Positions 1 to 9,391 of a DNA stretch of 32,602 nt are shown here, one piece after another. Below the pieces are notes generated by a model. It did no database searches. It had not been told where the DNA came from and saw nothing but the letters and a program-made list of their open reading frames with translations. The stretch is from Seminavis robusta (taxonomy: Eukaryota; Bacillariophyta; Bacillariophyceae; Naviculales; Naviculaceae). Where the stretch lies: contig CAICTM010001270.1 of NCBI GenBank assembly GCA_903772945.1, positions 1 to 32,602 on the forward strand, read 5' to 3'. The first letter of the stretch is position 1, and each line of letters starts with the position of its first letter. The translations under genes were made by a program, and so were the position numbers.

Positions 1-1239
1 GATGATTGTTCTAGTCTCAATGGAAAGAAACGAAAAGCCTCAAATGGGAATGCGTCAGATGAGTGGAATGCTAAGAAGGAGCAAGCTGAAAAATTGGTGG
101 GGCTATCTGTGGCTGCTGCATACTACAATCTACCTAGTCTTATCAAGAAGATTGAGAAGAGCATATCAGGATTCTACCCATCCTTGTCATTGATGGTCTT
201 GGCCACTTGCCGCAAAGAAGGACCCTCTGTTCCATCAGCATTGCTTGAGCTGGCCTGGTCATTGGTTCGATCCGACAGCAAAACACTAGCAGATACAAAG
301 GCAATTGCATGTGTGGATGCAACTTTGGTGGAAGAGATTCTCAAGGATGATCAATCGGCACTGAAAGAATATGATCTTTTCATCTTTCTGACACAATGGG
401 TTCAAATCAACCCAAACCATCGAGCAGCGCTTGCTAAAAAGTTGGGAAGCAACCTTCAGCTTGAAAAAATAAGCCCAGTTGATCTATCCACTTCAGTTGC
501 CTCATCTGGACTGTTCATGCCTGATGAAATAAATGAAGCTTACAAGAAGCAAGCCCTTGCTGCTCAGCAGGCCCACGCATTGTCTTTTCAAGGATCACGA
601 TCCACTTCAGTTGCCTCATCAGGACTGTTCATGCCTGATGAAGTAAATGAAGCTTACAAGAAGCAAGCCCTTGCTGCTCAACAGGCCCATGCATTGTCTT
701 TTCAAGGATCACGAGGTGCCCGTTTCTGGAAAAAAACTCTTACAACAGAGACTGGTTCTTGTAAGTCTGATGTCACCACCGATTACCTCAATATTGCTCC
801 CATCAAGGAAGGAATCCATAAATGGACTGCGAAGCTATTATCGGATGACGGTGTAGGAACGGATGCTAGTGCTGCGTTTGGAATTGTATGCACTGAAACT
901 TTTGTTGAAGATGATTGTCTGCTAGGCGGACAAGCTGGGGGCTGGGGATTTGATGACTGTGGTAGTAGTTGCAGCGAGGGGAAATACACACTAGAAGGTG
1001 CTCGATCAATTTGTACAGACGAAGAAGTCAACCTGACACTCAATCTTTCTCCCAGTGAGAAGGGAAATGGCACATTGATCATTTCTTTTGAGTGTGAAGG
1101 AGACAAGTGTTCCTATGAAATTGCCAGCAACCTACATGATCATCTCAAGGGACATTTTGGAGGATTTCTTCCTGCCGTCTCAACCCACAGTGGTGCGTGT
1201 ATCGAGTTTGTGAGAATGAAAACAATTCAAGAAGGCTAG
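1..1239 (+). CDS. BTB/BACK-domain protein with SPRY-like C-terminus, 5'-truncated by window edge
   Basis: Frame 1 is open from the first base to TAG at 1237-1239 (412 residues), so the gene begins upstream of the window. The first residues are Lys/Asn-rich. The segment around AYYNLPSLIKKIEKSI looks like the last helix of a BTB domain. It is followed by a BACK-like helical region (ATCRKEG..., then EILKDDQSALKEYDLFIFL and TQWVQINPNHR), which in Kelch/BTB proteins links BTB to the substrate-binding part of a Cullin-3 ligase adaptor. The C-terminal ~165 residues (YLNIAPIKEGIHKW...GGWGFDD...GTLIISFECEGD) resemble a SPRY/B30.2-like beta domain, though this part is less certain. Residues 163-238 are two near-identical 38-residue units encoded by a 114-bp tandem duplication. 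No intron is visible. The gene is tail-to-tail with the AAA ATPase. A ubiquitin-adaptor role is inferred from the domains only. Confidence 0.75.
   Translation, partial: DDCSSLNGKKRKASNGNASDEWNAKKEQAEKLVGLSVAAAYYNLPSLIKKIEKSISGFYPSLSLMVLATCRKEGPSVPSALLELAWSLVRSDSKTLADTKAIACVDATLVEEILKDDQSALKEYDLFIFLTQWVQINPNHRAALAKKLGSNLQLEKISPVDLSTSVASSGLFMPDEINEAYKKQALAAQQAHALSFQGSRSTSVASSGLFMPDEVNEAYKKQALAAQQAHALSFQGSRGARFWKKTLTTETGSCKSDVTTDYLNIAPIKEGIHKWTAKLLSDDGVGTDASAAFGIVCTETFVEDDCLLGGQAGGWGFDDCGSSCSEGKYTLEGARSICTDEEVNLTLNLSPSEKGNGTLIISFECEGDKCSYEIASNLHDHLKGHFGGFLPAVSTHSGACIEFVRMKTIQEG
487..714 (+). repeat. 114-bp in-frame tandem duplication (2 copies)
   Basis: Copies lie at 487-600 and 601-714. They differ at four positions, three silent and one Ile-to-Val, so the duplication is recent relative to the gene or is kept similar by purifying selection or conversion. 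The unit encodes 38 residues starting STSVASSGLFMPDE and ending SFQGSR. It adds exactly 38 codons without breaking the frame, just after the BACK-like region. Confidence 0.95.
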
Positions 1240-1587
1240 ATATGGAGATGCTTCAGGTCTGCGCGCTGGCGGCAAAAATCTGAAACAAGGACCTGGTACA
1301 TCGTAATACTATTAACTACAAAGTGTAAGACAAAGTGCACCTCCACCATGTCCAAACCAAAAAGGGGGTACCGGTACCATACCAGTACTCGGGGCCAGCG
1401 GCTGTCTGCTAACGAAGCGCCCACTGGCAGCAAGAGAGGTGCACCGGACCGGCAGATTCGATACACGGAATCCAAAAGCTGGTACACCGTGTTCAGCAGC
1501 CCATTCCCTCCACGAACTTGAAGCCTAGGGATCGGATGCTTGATGGTGGCTACCAGGGCCGGTGGAGGAGGGTAATGTAGGCTAAGG
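1240..1587. other. Intergenic region between convergent genes
   Basis: A 348-bp tail-to-tail spacer. It carries a palindromic GGTACCGGTACC core near 1367-1378, followed by a CAGTACT element, the same motif type seen in most spacers of this window. No gene, RNA or clear poly-A signal was recognised. Confidence 0.6.
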
Positions 1588-4357
1588 CTAGGTGCTGATG
1601 GTCGGTCCAGTTTGCTCCGTTCCTTCGCTAAGATCAGAGGCCGTTCCTCGAGTTCGTGCTCGGGCCATGCGATGTCGTATTCGGTCGTAACGGGCTTGAT
1701 CTTTCTTAGATACCGAAGGCATGACATGGTCAAAGGCGTAATCGAAGTGCCGCGCCTCGATGCAAAGATCTACGCCCTCTCGCTTTTCCTTCCTATCCAA
1801 ATCTTCTTTCAGCACGGCCAAACCAGCCTCGCGCAGCAGGGCCGCACAGTCAGCTCCACTGTAGCCATTTGCCTTTTCGCTTCGTCCAATGGTATCCAGC
1901 ACAACATCTGGACCAAATTTGACTTTTGCGGAGAGAGCCGTCAATATAGAAACCCTGTCATCAACGGATGGCAAGGGAACGTAGAGCAGTTTGTCGAGTC
2001 GTCCACTACAAAGCAACGAGACGTGACGGAAGACCAACAGTTAGATTCAGAAGAGGCAAACCAGAGGAAGACATGCTGCATTGATGGAACTTACGGCCTC
2101 ATCATCGCAGGGTCTACACAAGCAAAAGACCGCAAGCGAGCAAGGAGGATGAGCAATTCCACAGTAATCCAAAGCAACACCTGCGTGATGACCTAGGATA
2201 CTGCAACTCACCAATCAGTTCTGGTCTGTTTGTGGCAGCAATCACAAAAACACTGCGCCTGCTTTCTAGACCATCCATTTCCGTAAGCAGCTGATTGACG
2301 ACACGTTCACTAACACCACTACCTCCTTCTCCGGAACTTCCCCGCTTGGGACATAGCGAATCCTGCAATGGCAATCATCATCGCAACGTTAGCCTAGGAA
2401 TGACAACTTGCATAGCGCTTCTTTTTGCTTTCTTTCTCTTCCATTTACTTACCAACTCATCAAAAAAGACAATGCATGGACTAGAACTTCTGGCACGTTC
2501 AAAGACGAGTCTCACGGCTCGTTCACTTTCACCCACATACTTGTCCAGCAATTCGGGTCCCTTGACGCTGATAAAGTTGGCTCCACTTTCGTTGGCAACA
2601 GCCTTGGCCAGCAGCGTTTTTCCACAACCCGGGGGTCCGTACAAGAGAACTCCAGCTGGCAAGGAGAGGCCGAGCATTTTGAATTTTTCGGGATTCCGAA
2701 TGGGTTCGAGGACGCTCATTGTGATTTCTTGTCGAATTTCGTCCATGGCTCCAATATCGTCCCAGGTGATATCGGGCACGACAGCAAATCCTTCTCTCTT
2801 TCCAGACGGTTGTACTCGTGGAACGGCTTCTAAAAAGTCGTCCATTGTCACGTACAAGGGATCCAATTGCTCCGGAGTCAGAGGCGGTAGCTTCCGAATC
2901 TCATCTTCCGTACTGTTGTTGTCGTCTGTTGTTCCCTTTTTACTTTCAGAGGAACTATTGTTGTTGTTACTGTCATTCACGACAAGGACGTTGGAAAAGA
3001 TTCGATTGACGGCCACTACGGCTGCTTCTTTGGTCAAACTCCGAATATCGGCTCCGACAAAACCCGGTGTTTTCTTGGCGAGTAGAGTAAAATCAAAATC
3101 TCCCGACAATCTCATTCCACTCGTCATGGTTTTGAGAATGGCACATCGCGCCGCTTCGTTGGGGACACCCAATTCAATTTCTTGATCGAATCGTCCGGCC
3201 CGTCGAAGCGCACTATCGAGTGCATCCGGTCGATTGGTGGCGCCCAAGACAATCACCGAGGCATCGGTGAGCGATGTATCCATACTGGTCAGCAACTGTG
3301 CCACCATGCGCTTTTCCATCCCTCGTCCGGAATCATTGTTGCGTTTGGGAGCAATGGCATCCAATTCGTCCAAAAAGACAATACTGGGTGCCGCTGCGGC
3401 AGCTGCCTGGAACAAATCTCGAATGCGTCGTTCCGATTCTCCCGACATGCCCGCCACCAATTCGGGGGCACTGACGCGAAAATAACTAGCACCGATAGCA
3501 CCCAGTTCACCGGCAATGGCATTGGCCAAATGAGTCTTTCCCGTTCCCGGTGGTCCGCGCAACAGGATTCCCCGCGGTGGTGTGACACCTAAATGACGGT
3601 AGACTTCGGGACGCACCAGGGGATATTCGACCAATTCTTTGATTTGTTGAATGGTGCGGCTCATGCCACCCAAACTGCGATAGCGTTCCGTGGGACGAGC
3701 AAGGGGTCTCCAGAGAGGAGATTCGTCCTGGTCGTCCATAAAATCGTCATTGGATGTACCAACCGAATTTCGACGTTTGGTGGATCCCGACTTTTGACTG
3801 GTGCTGGATTTTCGTCGATCCGATAATTTTCGTTTTCGACTCGGTGATGTCATGGTTGTCGTGTCTTCTTTTTCGCTTCCATCGGTACCTGCAGAGACTT
3901 GTTGCCGGTATCCTTTTTGCAGTGAGGAATTCAAGGACTTGGTAGGTATCGCACTCGTTGCAGCTCTCTGGGCATCGTGTTGGCGAGCTTGTGCTTCGTC
4001 CGCCGACACCACTTCTTCTTCTTGCTGTTTTTGCTGGGATGCCAGGAACTGAAGAACCGTCTGCACTTGCTTGGTCACTTTCTCCTTGTTTTTCCGTTGA
4101 TACTCTGCATTTTGAAGTCGGAGTGCATCCACCACCACCTCCAATGTTTCCGTAGAGCTCAGGTACTTGCTGGATTTATTATTATCGGCATTGGTATTAT
4201 TTGGCAGAGCCTGAAGTGCTTTTTGAACCAGATGAAGCAGCTTGGGATTTATATATCCAGGAATAGTGGTACTGTTGTTGGAGGAAGCATTGTTGGCAAT
4301 CTCATTCGAGTTCATCTTGGACGCCACTGCCAAAGGAGGAACTCGCATGGTCTTCAT
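1588..4357 (-). CDS. NVL/RIX7-type double AAA ATPase (ribosome biogenesis), four exons
   Basis: Splicing exons 4357-2453, 2362-2212, 2113-2095 and 2005-1588 gives 2493 nt, an 830-residue protein. Introns are 90, 98 and 89 nt with donors GTAAGT, GTGAGT and GTAAGT and acceptors ending CAG/TAG. Order: an N-terminal helical region (~35-105) like the nucleolar-targeting domain of NVL; a basic, low-complexity linker with Lys/Arg clusters (~165-205); AAA domain D1 with Walker A GPPGTGKT (~267) and Walker [10 protein letters not shown]; domain D2 with Walker A GPPGCGKT (~576) and Walker B IVFFDELDSLCP; and a C-terminal helix [12 protein letters not shown] typical of NVL. Both Walker B motifs keep Asp-Glu, so both rings should hydrolyse ATP. 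The family extracts assembly factors from pre-60S particles in the nucleolus. Start is the first ATG of the open frame. The gene is divergent from the SET-MYND gene. CDC48/p97 is the alternative, but the N-terminus and the C-terminal signature favour NVL. Confidence 0.9.
2095..2113 (-). other. 19-nt microexon of the NVL-like ATPase
   Basis: On the minus strand the 19 nt are flanked by ...TTGTGTAG upstream and GTAAGTTCC downstream. The exon supplies phase 1-to-2 coding for D-P-A-M-M-R-P, completing NRPELIDPAMMRPGRLDK, the expected arginine-finger region of D2. Exons 2 and 4 cannot be joined in frame without it. Confidence 0.85.
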
Positions 4358-4689
4358 CTATCTATCTGCTTTGGCTTTCGTGACAATGACAATGACATTG
4401 ACAATGACAAGACAATGTGATGAGCTTTGGTGAAAAAATGAGGCGGCTTGAGAAAAGGAAAATGGCTGGTGGAAACGTCTAAAACGGACCGTGGTCAGAC
4501 TGTACCGTGCCGGTACCGCGAAGGATATTCCACGGAACTGAGCGTGGAAGCGCGTAGCGTGGCACAATGCCGCAGCCAAGGCAGCAATTTTCAGGTTTTC
4601 ATGCAATCGCAGCTTCAAGCTATAGCTGGTGCTTGCTAGCTAGAGCAACACACGAGAAAGACAACGAAAGACCTTACCCTGCCACCAAC
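4358..4689. promoter_or_regulatory. Divergent promoter region of ATPase and SET-MYND genes
   Basis: The 332 bp between two head-to-head start codons must contain both 5' UTRs and promoters (inference from layout). It holds a degenerate GACAAT hexamer repeat at about 4382-4418 and a CCGGTACC element near 4509-4516. No TATA box is obvious. The downstream frame stays open back to an upstream ATG at 4567, so the exact right boundary is uncertain. Confidence 0.5.
4380..4418 (+). repeat. Degenerate GACAAT hexanucleotide microsatellite
   Basis: About six units of TGACAA/GACATT/GACAAT type lie in the 5' flank of the minus-strand ATPase, immediately upstream of its ATG at 4357. Confidence 0.75.
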
Positions 4690-6129
4690 ATGACCGAAAT
4701 TCGAAAGGAAGGGACAGGGAGAGCATTGTTTGCCACAAAAGCATACGCCTTTGGCGATGAAATACTGGCGGAAACGCCGTTGCTTGCAATTCCTCGAGCA
4801 ACCCCATCGGGACTACCTGGAGTGTTGGAGACGCTAAAGACTGCCTTTGCTGAGGTTGCACCAGAAAAACAGGCGATTGTGCTGGATTTGTTCTGTCCGA
4901 CAATAGAAGAGCTGAAGAGAACTGGGACCCATCTTACTCAGTTTGAGATTCCGTGCGAGTATGAAGATGTGGCCAATCAAGCAAAGAAGCTATCCTGTAC
5001 GAACGAAGAGGCCACCAACCTAGCAAGGCTGTTTTTCATTTGGAAGTTTAATGCAACTCAATACCAAGGCACGAAGTCAGCCGTATTCGAGGTGCATGCT
5101 AGGATCAATCACAGCTGTTGCCCAAATGCTATATTCCACGCAGGGGTGGTACGTGCTGTCCAACAAATCGCTACTGGCGACTTGGTTACGATTTCATATC
5201 TTGAAGGTCAAGACTTGCTTGCTTCAACACGCTTGCGTCGTCGAAAGCTGCAGCGTGCCTACTCATTTCTCTGTAACTGCGGTAGATGCGTACGAGCAGT
5301 CGACCTGAGTCGAACAATGCTCTGTCCAGCCTGCAATCGTTGCACCGCCGTTTGGGGGCTCTCACTCGAAGAGAACTCCAGCGAAGAAGTGGTCGCCTCT
5401 TGCATTGCTTGCAATACAGCGCATAGGAAATTAGATTTGCCGCTTGACGAGGAGGAAAACCTAGAGAAGCAAGTGCAGAGTATCTTGCTGTTGGGGGGTT
5501 CACCGGTGGAGAAAACTCATGATCTGCAAGCTCGCGTGCTGAAAATCCTTGGCGGGGCACACTGGACGGCTGCTGCTCTCATGGAGCTGCGCTACCGGAA
5601 GGATCCAATGGTCAACGGTTTCATCGTGATGCAATGGGGAGAGGCGGAGGCCAGATGGCGTAGGCTGGCAGTCGCAGAAATTCCATGGCTCTACTACATG
5701 TCGATCTTTGCATTGGGAAATGGCTGTAAGCCGCATCTACAACGTCAACAGGGTCAGACCGTTTTTGCTCTAGCTGGAAGAAGGTATTGGAATGAATGCT
5801 ATGAGTTCTGCAGGAAGTTTTGGGGAGAGGAGGACCAGGATGTTCAAAACATGGAAGCCATGTTTGAAAGATGCCGAACGAGACGCAGCCGACCAGATGT
5901 TGTTGTCTGCACTTACAACAAATGCGTTAAGGCTATTGATGATCGCGTTGGCGGTGCCGGTCCAAACCTAAAAAGATGTGCCGCCTGTGGACTTGCCCGA
6001 TACTGTGACAAAGCTTGCCAAAAAAGTGACTGGCATGACCACCAGGAGGTTTGCAAGAAGGTCGGAGCACTAAAGGATCTGGAGGCAGTCAAAGAATGGC
6101 TGAACACTCACCCAACCCATTTCGGATGA
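4690..6129 (+). CDS. SET-domain protein with C-terminal MYND zinc finger (SMYD-like lysine methyltransferase)
   Basis: Intronless, 479 residues from ATG 4690. The same frame is open from an ATG at 4567 (520 aa), but conserved SET sequence (KEGTGRALFATKAYAFGDEI) begins right after 4690 and its context is CCACCAACATGA, so 4690 is preferred. The SET core shows NHSCCPN at ~140, the S-adenosylmethionine/substrate signature, then DLVTISYLE and a post-SET cysteine cluster FLCNCGRC. A Cys-rich middle (CPACNRC, CIACN) follows. Residues ~407-455 hold C-X2-C-X5-C-X3-C-X7-H-X3-C, a MYND finger for protein binding; the preceding Cys pair has atypical spacing. In animal SMYD proteins MYND is inserted inside SET; here it is at the C-terminus. 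The predicted role is methylating lysine of histone or non-histone proteins in nucleus or cytosol. Substrate is unknown. Confidence 0.85.
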   Translation: MTEIRKEGTGRALFATKAYAFGDEILAETPLLAIPRATPSGLPGVLETLKTAFAEVAPEKQAIVLDLFCPTIEELKRTGTHLTQFEIPCEYEDVANQAKKLSCTNEEATNLARLFFIWKFNATQYQGTKSAVFEVHARINHSCCPNAIFHAGVVRAVQQIATGDLVTISYLEGQDLLASTRLRRRKLQRAYSFLCNCGRCVRAVDLSRTMLCPACNRCTAVWGLSLEENSSEEVVASCIACNTAHRKLDLPLDEEENLEKQVQSILLLGGSPVEKTHDLQARVLKILGGAHWTAAALMELRYRKDPMVNGFIVMQWGEAEARWRRLAVAEIPWLYYMSIFALGNGCKPHLQRQQGQTVFALAGRRYWNECYEFCRKFWGEEDQDVQNMEAMFERCRTRRSRPDVVVCTYNKCVKAIDDRVGGAGPNLKRCAACGLARYCDKACQKSDWHDHQEVCKKVGALKDLEAVKEWLNTHPTHFG

Positions 6130-6334
6130 GCTGCTTGATGGTGCTGTCGTATGGACACCCGAGCCTCCGCAGGATCGTGAATGGCGCTATTGATGGCAAA
6201 CCTATGATATTATATATTATGGCCATTAGCTAAAATCTGCCTCCTACACACCGCATTACCGTTACGGGTACTGCGGAAAGGTTGGCGCTTACTCCCTCCG
6301 AGCTCTTCGTGAGTGATGACCGCCACTTTCTAGC

Positions 6335-9300
6335 TTACACATTGTCGTCGCGTATTTCATCCTCCTCCATGATCTCCGGCATGCTGCTGCACTGACTTCG
6401 ACTCACCAGAGTCGAGGGTGCACGACTTCCACGATTGCTCTGGTTTGATGATGTGCGATTCTTCTCCGAACTCCCGTTGCTGGTGGCGGTCACGGGCTTG
6501 TCACTCGCGGTACGCTTAATGCTCATCCGTCCCCACGGCTCCCTCTTCTTGGGAGTATCCGAAATGTCAATGTCGCTATCGTGGCTCTGTGCGTCGTCAC
6601 TGAACTGAGAGGTTGTAACGTTCCAACTGTCCGCACTCACAGGAGCAGATCGGGTGCCGTGACTCGGTGGCGGAGAGTATTGATGTGGATGTTGTTGAAA
6701 TTCCCGACTAAAGTTGCTGGAACTGGTTGCGTTAAAGCCGTGACTGCTTCGAAGGCTGCTGTCGAGGCCACCGCGCGCAGACGACATCTTTCTCATGGAA
6801 GCACTGACGATAGAGTCCCTTAGGGTGGTGGCGAGACTGGCTTCATTCCGTTTCTGGAACTTGGGGATGAACACTGGCAGCAAGATGCAGAGGCAACAAA
6901 CAGCCAAGAGACCGGATCCCACCACAAAGAAGGCTGTTGGATTGTCCAAGGTTACAAACAGGATGGGTCCACCCAGTAACAATGACTCCAGCAAACTGGC
7001 CATGCTAATGGCCAAGTAGCTCGATTCGGAAAACTCTGTGGGTAAATGCCGTGACTTGTAACTTTGATACGTGGCAATGCCCAAGGTCGCAACGTTCACC
7101 AAGAAGATGGGTATTTGAAACCACAGCGGACTCACGGAATTGTCCGGATTGACTTTGCAGGCTCCAAAAGATTCCACGTGTCGTCCGAACATGTCGACAT
7201 TGTGAGGATCATTTTCGCGGATATATTCCAATGGCGCTACAATGGTCCAGGCCGTGAGTAGCGTGACATTGATGGTCATGAGCAAGACAAAGGGCCAAAT
7301 GACATCGACCACCTGAACCTGTACTCGTCGCATTTGTACCCCCGATTTGACAATCTGGTTCAGTCGCCACGCCTTGCTGAAGAGTGCCGACAGTGACACA
7401 ACAAATCCCACAAAGACCAACCATGGAATGAACATGCACGCCGTATTCAACCCCATTGTGGGTTCCGTCCCCTGAAAGCCCATGGGGATGATAGCGGCCG
7501 CCATGAGCAACGTCCCCACACAGACTTGATAGAGGAACACGGGCTGACTGGCCTGTACAATGACGGCGGTTTGATGTTGTTGTACCCATACGATCCATCC
7601 GAGACTCATTGTCATGAGAGCCGCAGATAGAAACCATCCAAAGGCTTGTGCTCCAACGGGAATGAGGTTGTAATTGTGGTCGTGTACCGTCGGCAACGCG
7701 GACGGCATGGCGGTGGTATTGCCGTAGTAACGAAAGTCATGCATTTCCTGAACTTGGCCATGGGCCAACAATACGGCCAATCGGGAATCAAATCGAATGT
7801 ACTCGCTATCCGATTCGTCCAGATCCAACACCAAATTGTCAATGCGGTACGTGACACTATCGGCACTGCGGGTTCCCGTGGTAGGATCAAACGAGACACT
7901 GCCGGTGACACCTTCAAATTCCAGACCACTATTTAACAGCGTCTGATAGAGTTCGGGACCGGTAAAGAGTCCGGGTGTCTGACAGGCCGCAATACCAAAG
8001 GCAATGGCGGCATCGTAATTCATCGCTTGCCAGACATTGTAATCGGGGGTGGTCCACAAGAGATCTTGCCACAGTTCCGTTTCGTAAAAGGCGTCGCTGT
8101 ATTCGTCCCGCAATGTCGAATTGTCATTGGCAAACTCGGCCATGGCGTCTGAAAACCGCGGATGATCTTCGACGTGCAGTGTGATTTGTCCCATCCCGTG
8201 GAGTGCATGCGCCCATTTGAGTTCCACGGGCATTTCATCATTGTCTTCTATTTCGTCTTGACTGTCGTAGAAATCGTCCTGCAGAAAGCCTTCTTCCAGT
8301 GTGGTGGTGGTCCGATTGAGTACAAAATCGTCTGCGGTCCATTCCGTTTGTTCGGCGGTAATCCAACTGTAGTCGGGATGCCCCACAATGCCCAAATCAT
8401 ACGCCGGTCCCAAGACGGTTTTCCAATCCAAGAGAACGGCAAAGACGTGTTTGAGTTTGGTTGCCTGTATCTGTTCTAGCGCATTTTGAATGTTGTCTTC
8501 CGTTTCCAAATACCCCACCGACTGCAAGGTAATGTTGAAATGCCGTGCTTCCCGTTGCAAATCGGCATGATAGGCGGTTCCCCAGGCATCGGTACTGTAG
8601 AGACAGGCGACATGGGTAATGTTGCGATGTCGATAGTACAGCATGGCGGCGTGAGAATCTCCTCGATTGGTCGGTATGGTGCGTCCAAAGAGGGGAGCGC
8701 CGTCGAGAGCACTGCTGGTGGCGCTTCCGGAGAGCATGGGCAATTCCATGGTCGATGCTCCCACAATGTTGAGGGGAATGGTCACGTACGAGTACGAGGC
8801 TCCCACGACGGCAAATGGGTGTTGCCATTCGTCGGGAGATGCCAATGGGAGTTCCTCATCATCGTCTGGACTTCTGTTGTCTGGACTGTCTTGCTCTAGT
8901 TGGCGACGACGACGACGACCATCCATTGCGTGAGTATGATTGATGTGACTCCCCACAATCTCTCCTTCATGAATAATGGTAAAGGTGGTACTACTACTAT
9001 CGCTCCCTTCCAGAGGACTGTTGTGATGGTTGTTGTGACTGTTCCACTGATGATCAATGACAGGATCCGCCGGATCCTCCGTCGCATCCAACAAGGCTTG
9101 CACGGCATCGACGGGCGAATAACTCGTTTCGCGTTGTTCAAAGGTCATTTGAAAGTCGCATCCTTCCAACAACGCGGGCAATTCAGGCATGACGGCACCG
9201 CTGCGTTCGTTGAAATGCTTGACGGCGAGAAACTGAGCAGCCGAAATGTACACATCGCTCAGATAGACGTAGCCGTCCCATTCCGCACCCATGATCGACA

Positions 9301-9391
9301 ACAGACGACCCTCGCGGATCACACTCCCATCGGCACGACGACGGCGGCGGATGCGACTGGGGAGTTGGGCGGGAGCAGAAGAAGAAGTCAT
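6335..9391 (-). CDS. Class C (GABA-B/ANF receptor-like) seven-transmembrane receptor
   Basis: A single 1018-residue open frame. Residues ~28-560 resemble the bilobed periplasmic-binding/ANF ligand domain (YISAAQFLAVKHFNERSG, VACLYSTDAWGTAYH, VFAVLLDWK). It is interrupted at ~110-190 by a low-complexity His/Asn/Ser/Asp-rich insert containing five arginines in a row at ~155-160. Seven hydrophobic helices follow from ~580 to ~845: FGWFLSAALMTM, FLYQVCVGTLLMAAA, FIPWLVFVGFVVSLSA, WPFVLLMTINVTLL, FQIPIFLVNVATLG, AISMASLLESLLLGG and FFVVGSGLLAVCCLCIL. The cytosolic tail (~845-1018) is Ser/Thr-rich and probably phosphorylated. These proteins are expanded in pennate diatoms; ligands are mostly unknown. 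The N-terminus has no hydrophobic signal peptide before the ligand domain and no upstream ATG extends it, so a first exon may be missing. The polybasic stretch might be a processing site (speculative). Confidence 0.88.
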   Translation of the reverse strand: MTSSSAPAQLPSRIRRRRRADGSVIREGRLLSIMGAEWDGYVYLSDVYISAAQFLAVKHFNERSGAVMPELPALLEGCDFQMTFEQRETSYSPVDAVQALLDATEDPADPVIDHQWNSHNNHHNSPLEGSDSSSTTFTIIHEGEIVGSHINHTHAMDGRRRRRQLEQDSPDNRSPDDDEELPLASPDEWQHPFAVVGASYSYVTIPLNIVGASTMELPMLSGSATSSALDGAPLFGRTIPTNRGDSHAAMLYYRHRNITHVACLYSTDAWGTAYHADLQREARHFNITLQSVGYLETEDNIQNALEQIQATKLKHVFAVLLDWKTVLGPAYDLGIVGHPDYSWITAEQTEWTADDFVLNRTTTTLEEGFLQDDFYDSQDEIEDNDEMPVELKWAHALHGMGQITLHVEDHPRFSDAMAEFANDNSTLRDEYSDAFYETELWQDLLWTTPDYNVWQAMNYDAAIAFGIAACQTPGLFTGPELYQTLLNSGLEFEGVTGSVSFDPTTGTRSADSVTYRIDNLVLDLDESDSEYIRFDSRLAVLLAHGQVQEMHDFRYYGNTTAMPSALPTVHDHNYNLIPVGAQAFGWFLSAALMTMSLGWIVWVQQHQTAVIVQASQPVFLYQVCVGTLLMAAAIIPMGFQGTEPTMGLNTACMFIPWLVFVGFVVSLSALFSKAWRLNQIVKSGVQMRRVQVQVVDVIWPFVLLMTINVTLLTAWTIVAPLEYIRENDPHNVDMFGRHVESFGACKVNPDNSVSPLWFQIPIFLVNVATLGIATYQSYKSRHLPTEFSESSYLAISMASLLESLLLGGPILFVTLDNPTAFFVVGSGLLAVCCLCILLPVFIPKFQKRNEASLATTLRDSIVSASMRKMSSARGGLDSSLRSSHGFNATSSSNFSREFQQHPHQYSPPPSHGTRSAPVSADSWNVTTSQFSDDAQSHDSDIDISDTPKKREPWGRMSIKRTASDKPVTATSNGSSEKNRTSSNQSNRGSRAPSTLVSRSQCSSMPEIMEEDEIRDDNV

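Noticed and set aside
2378..4357. Reading the ATPase as a 659-residue protein ending in an extra Lys/Arg-rich tail
   Set aside because: The tail after FFDEL is intron sequence beginning GTAAGT. Splicing restores the Walker B continuation DSLCPKR and the rest of D2.
4567..4689. Upstream ATG at 4567 as start of the SET-MYND protein
   Set aside because: It is in frame, but the extra 41 residues have no recognisable feature and the SET domain begins at the later ATG. Not excluded.
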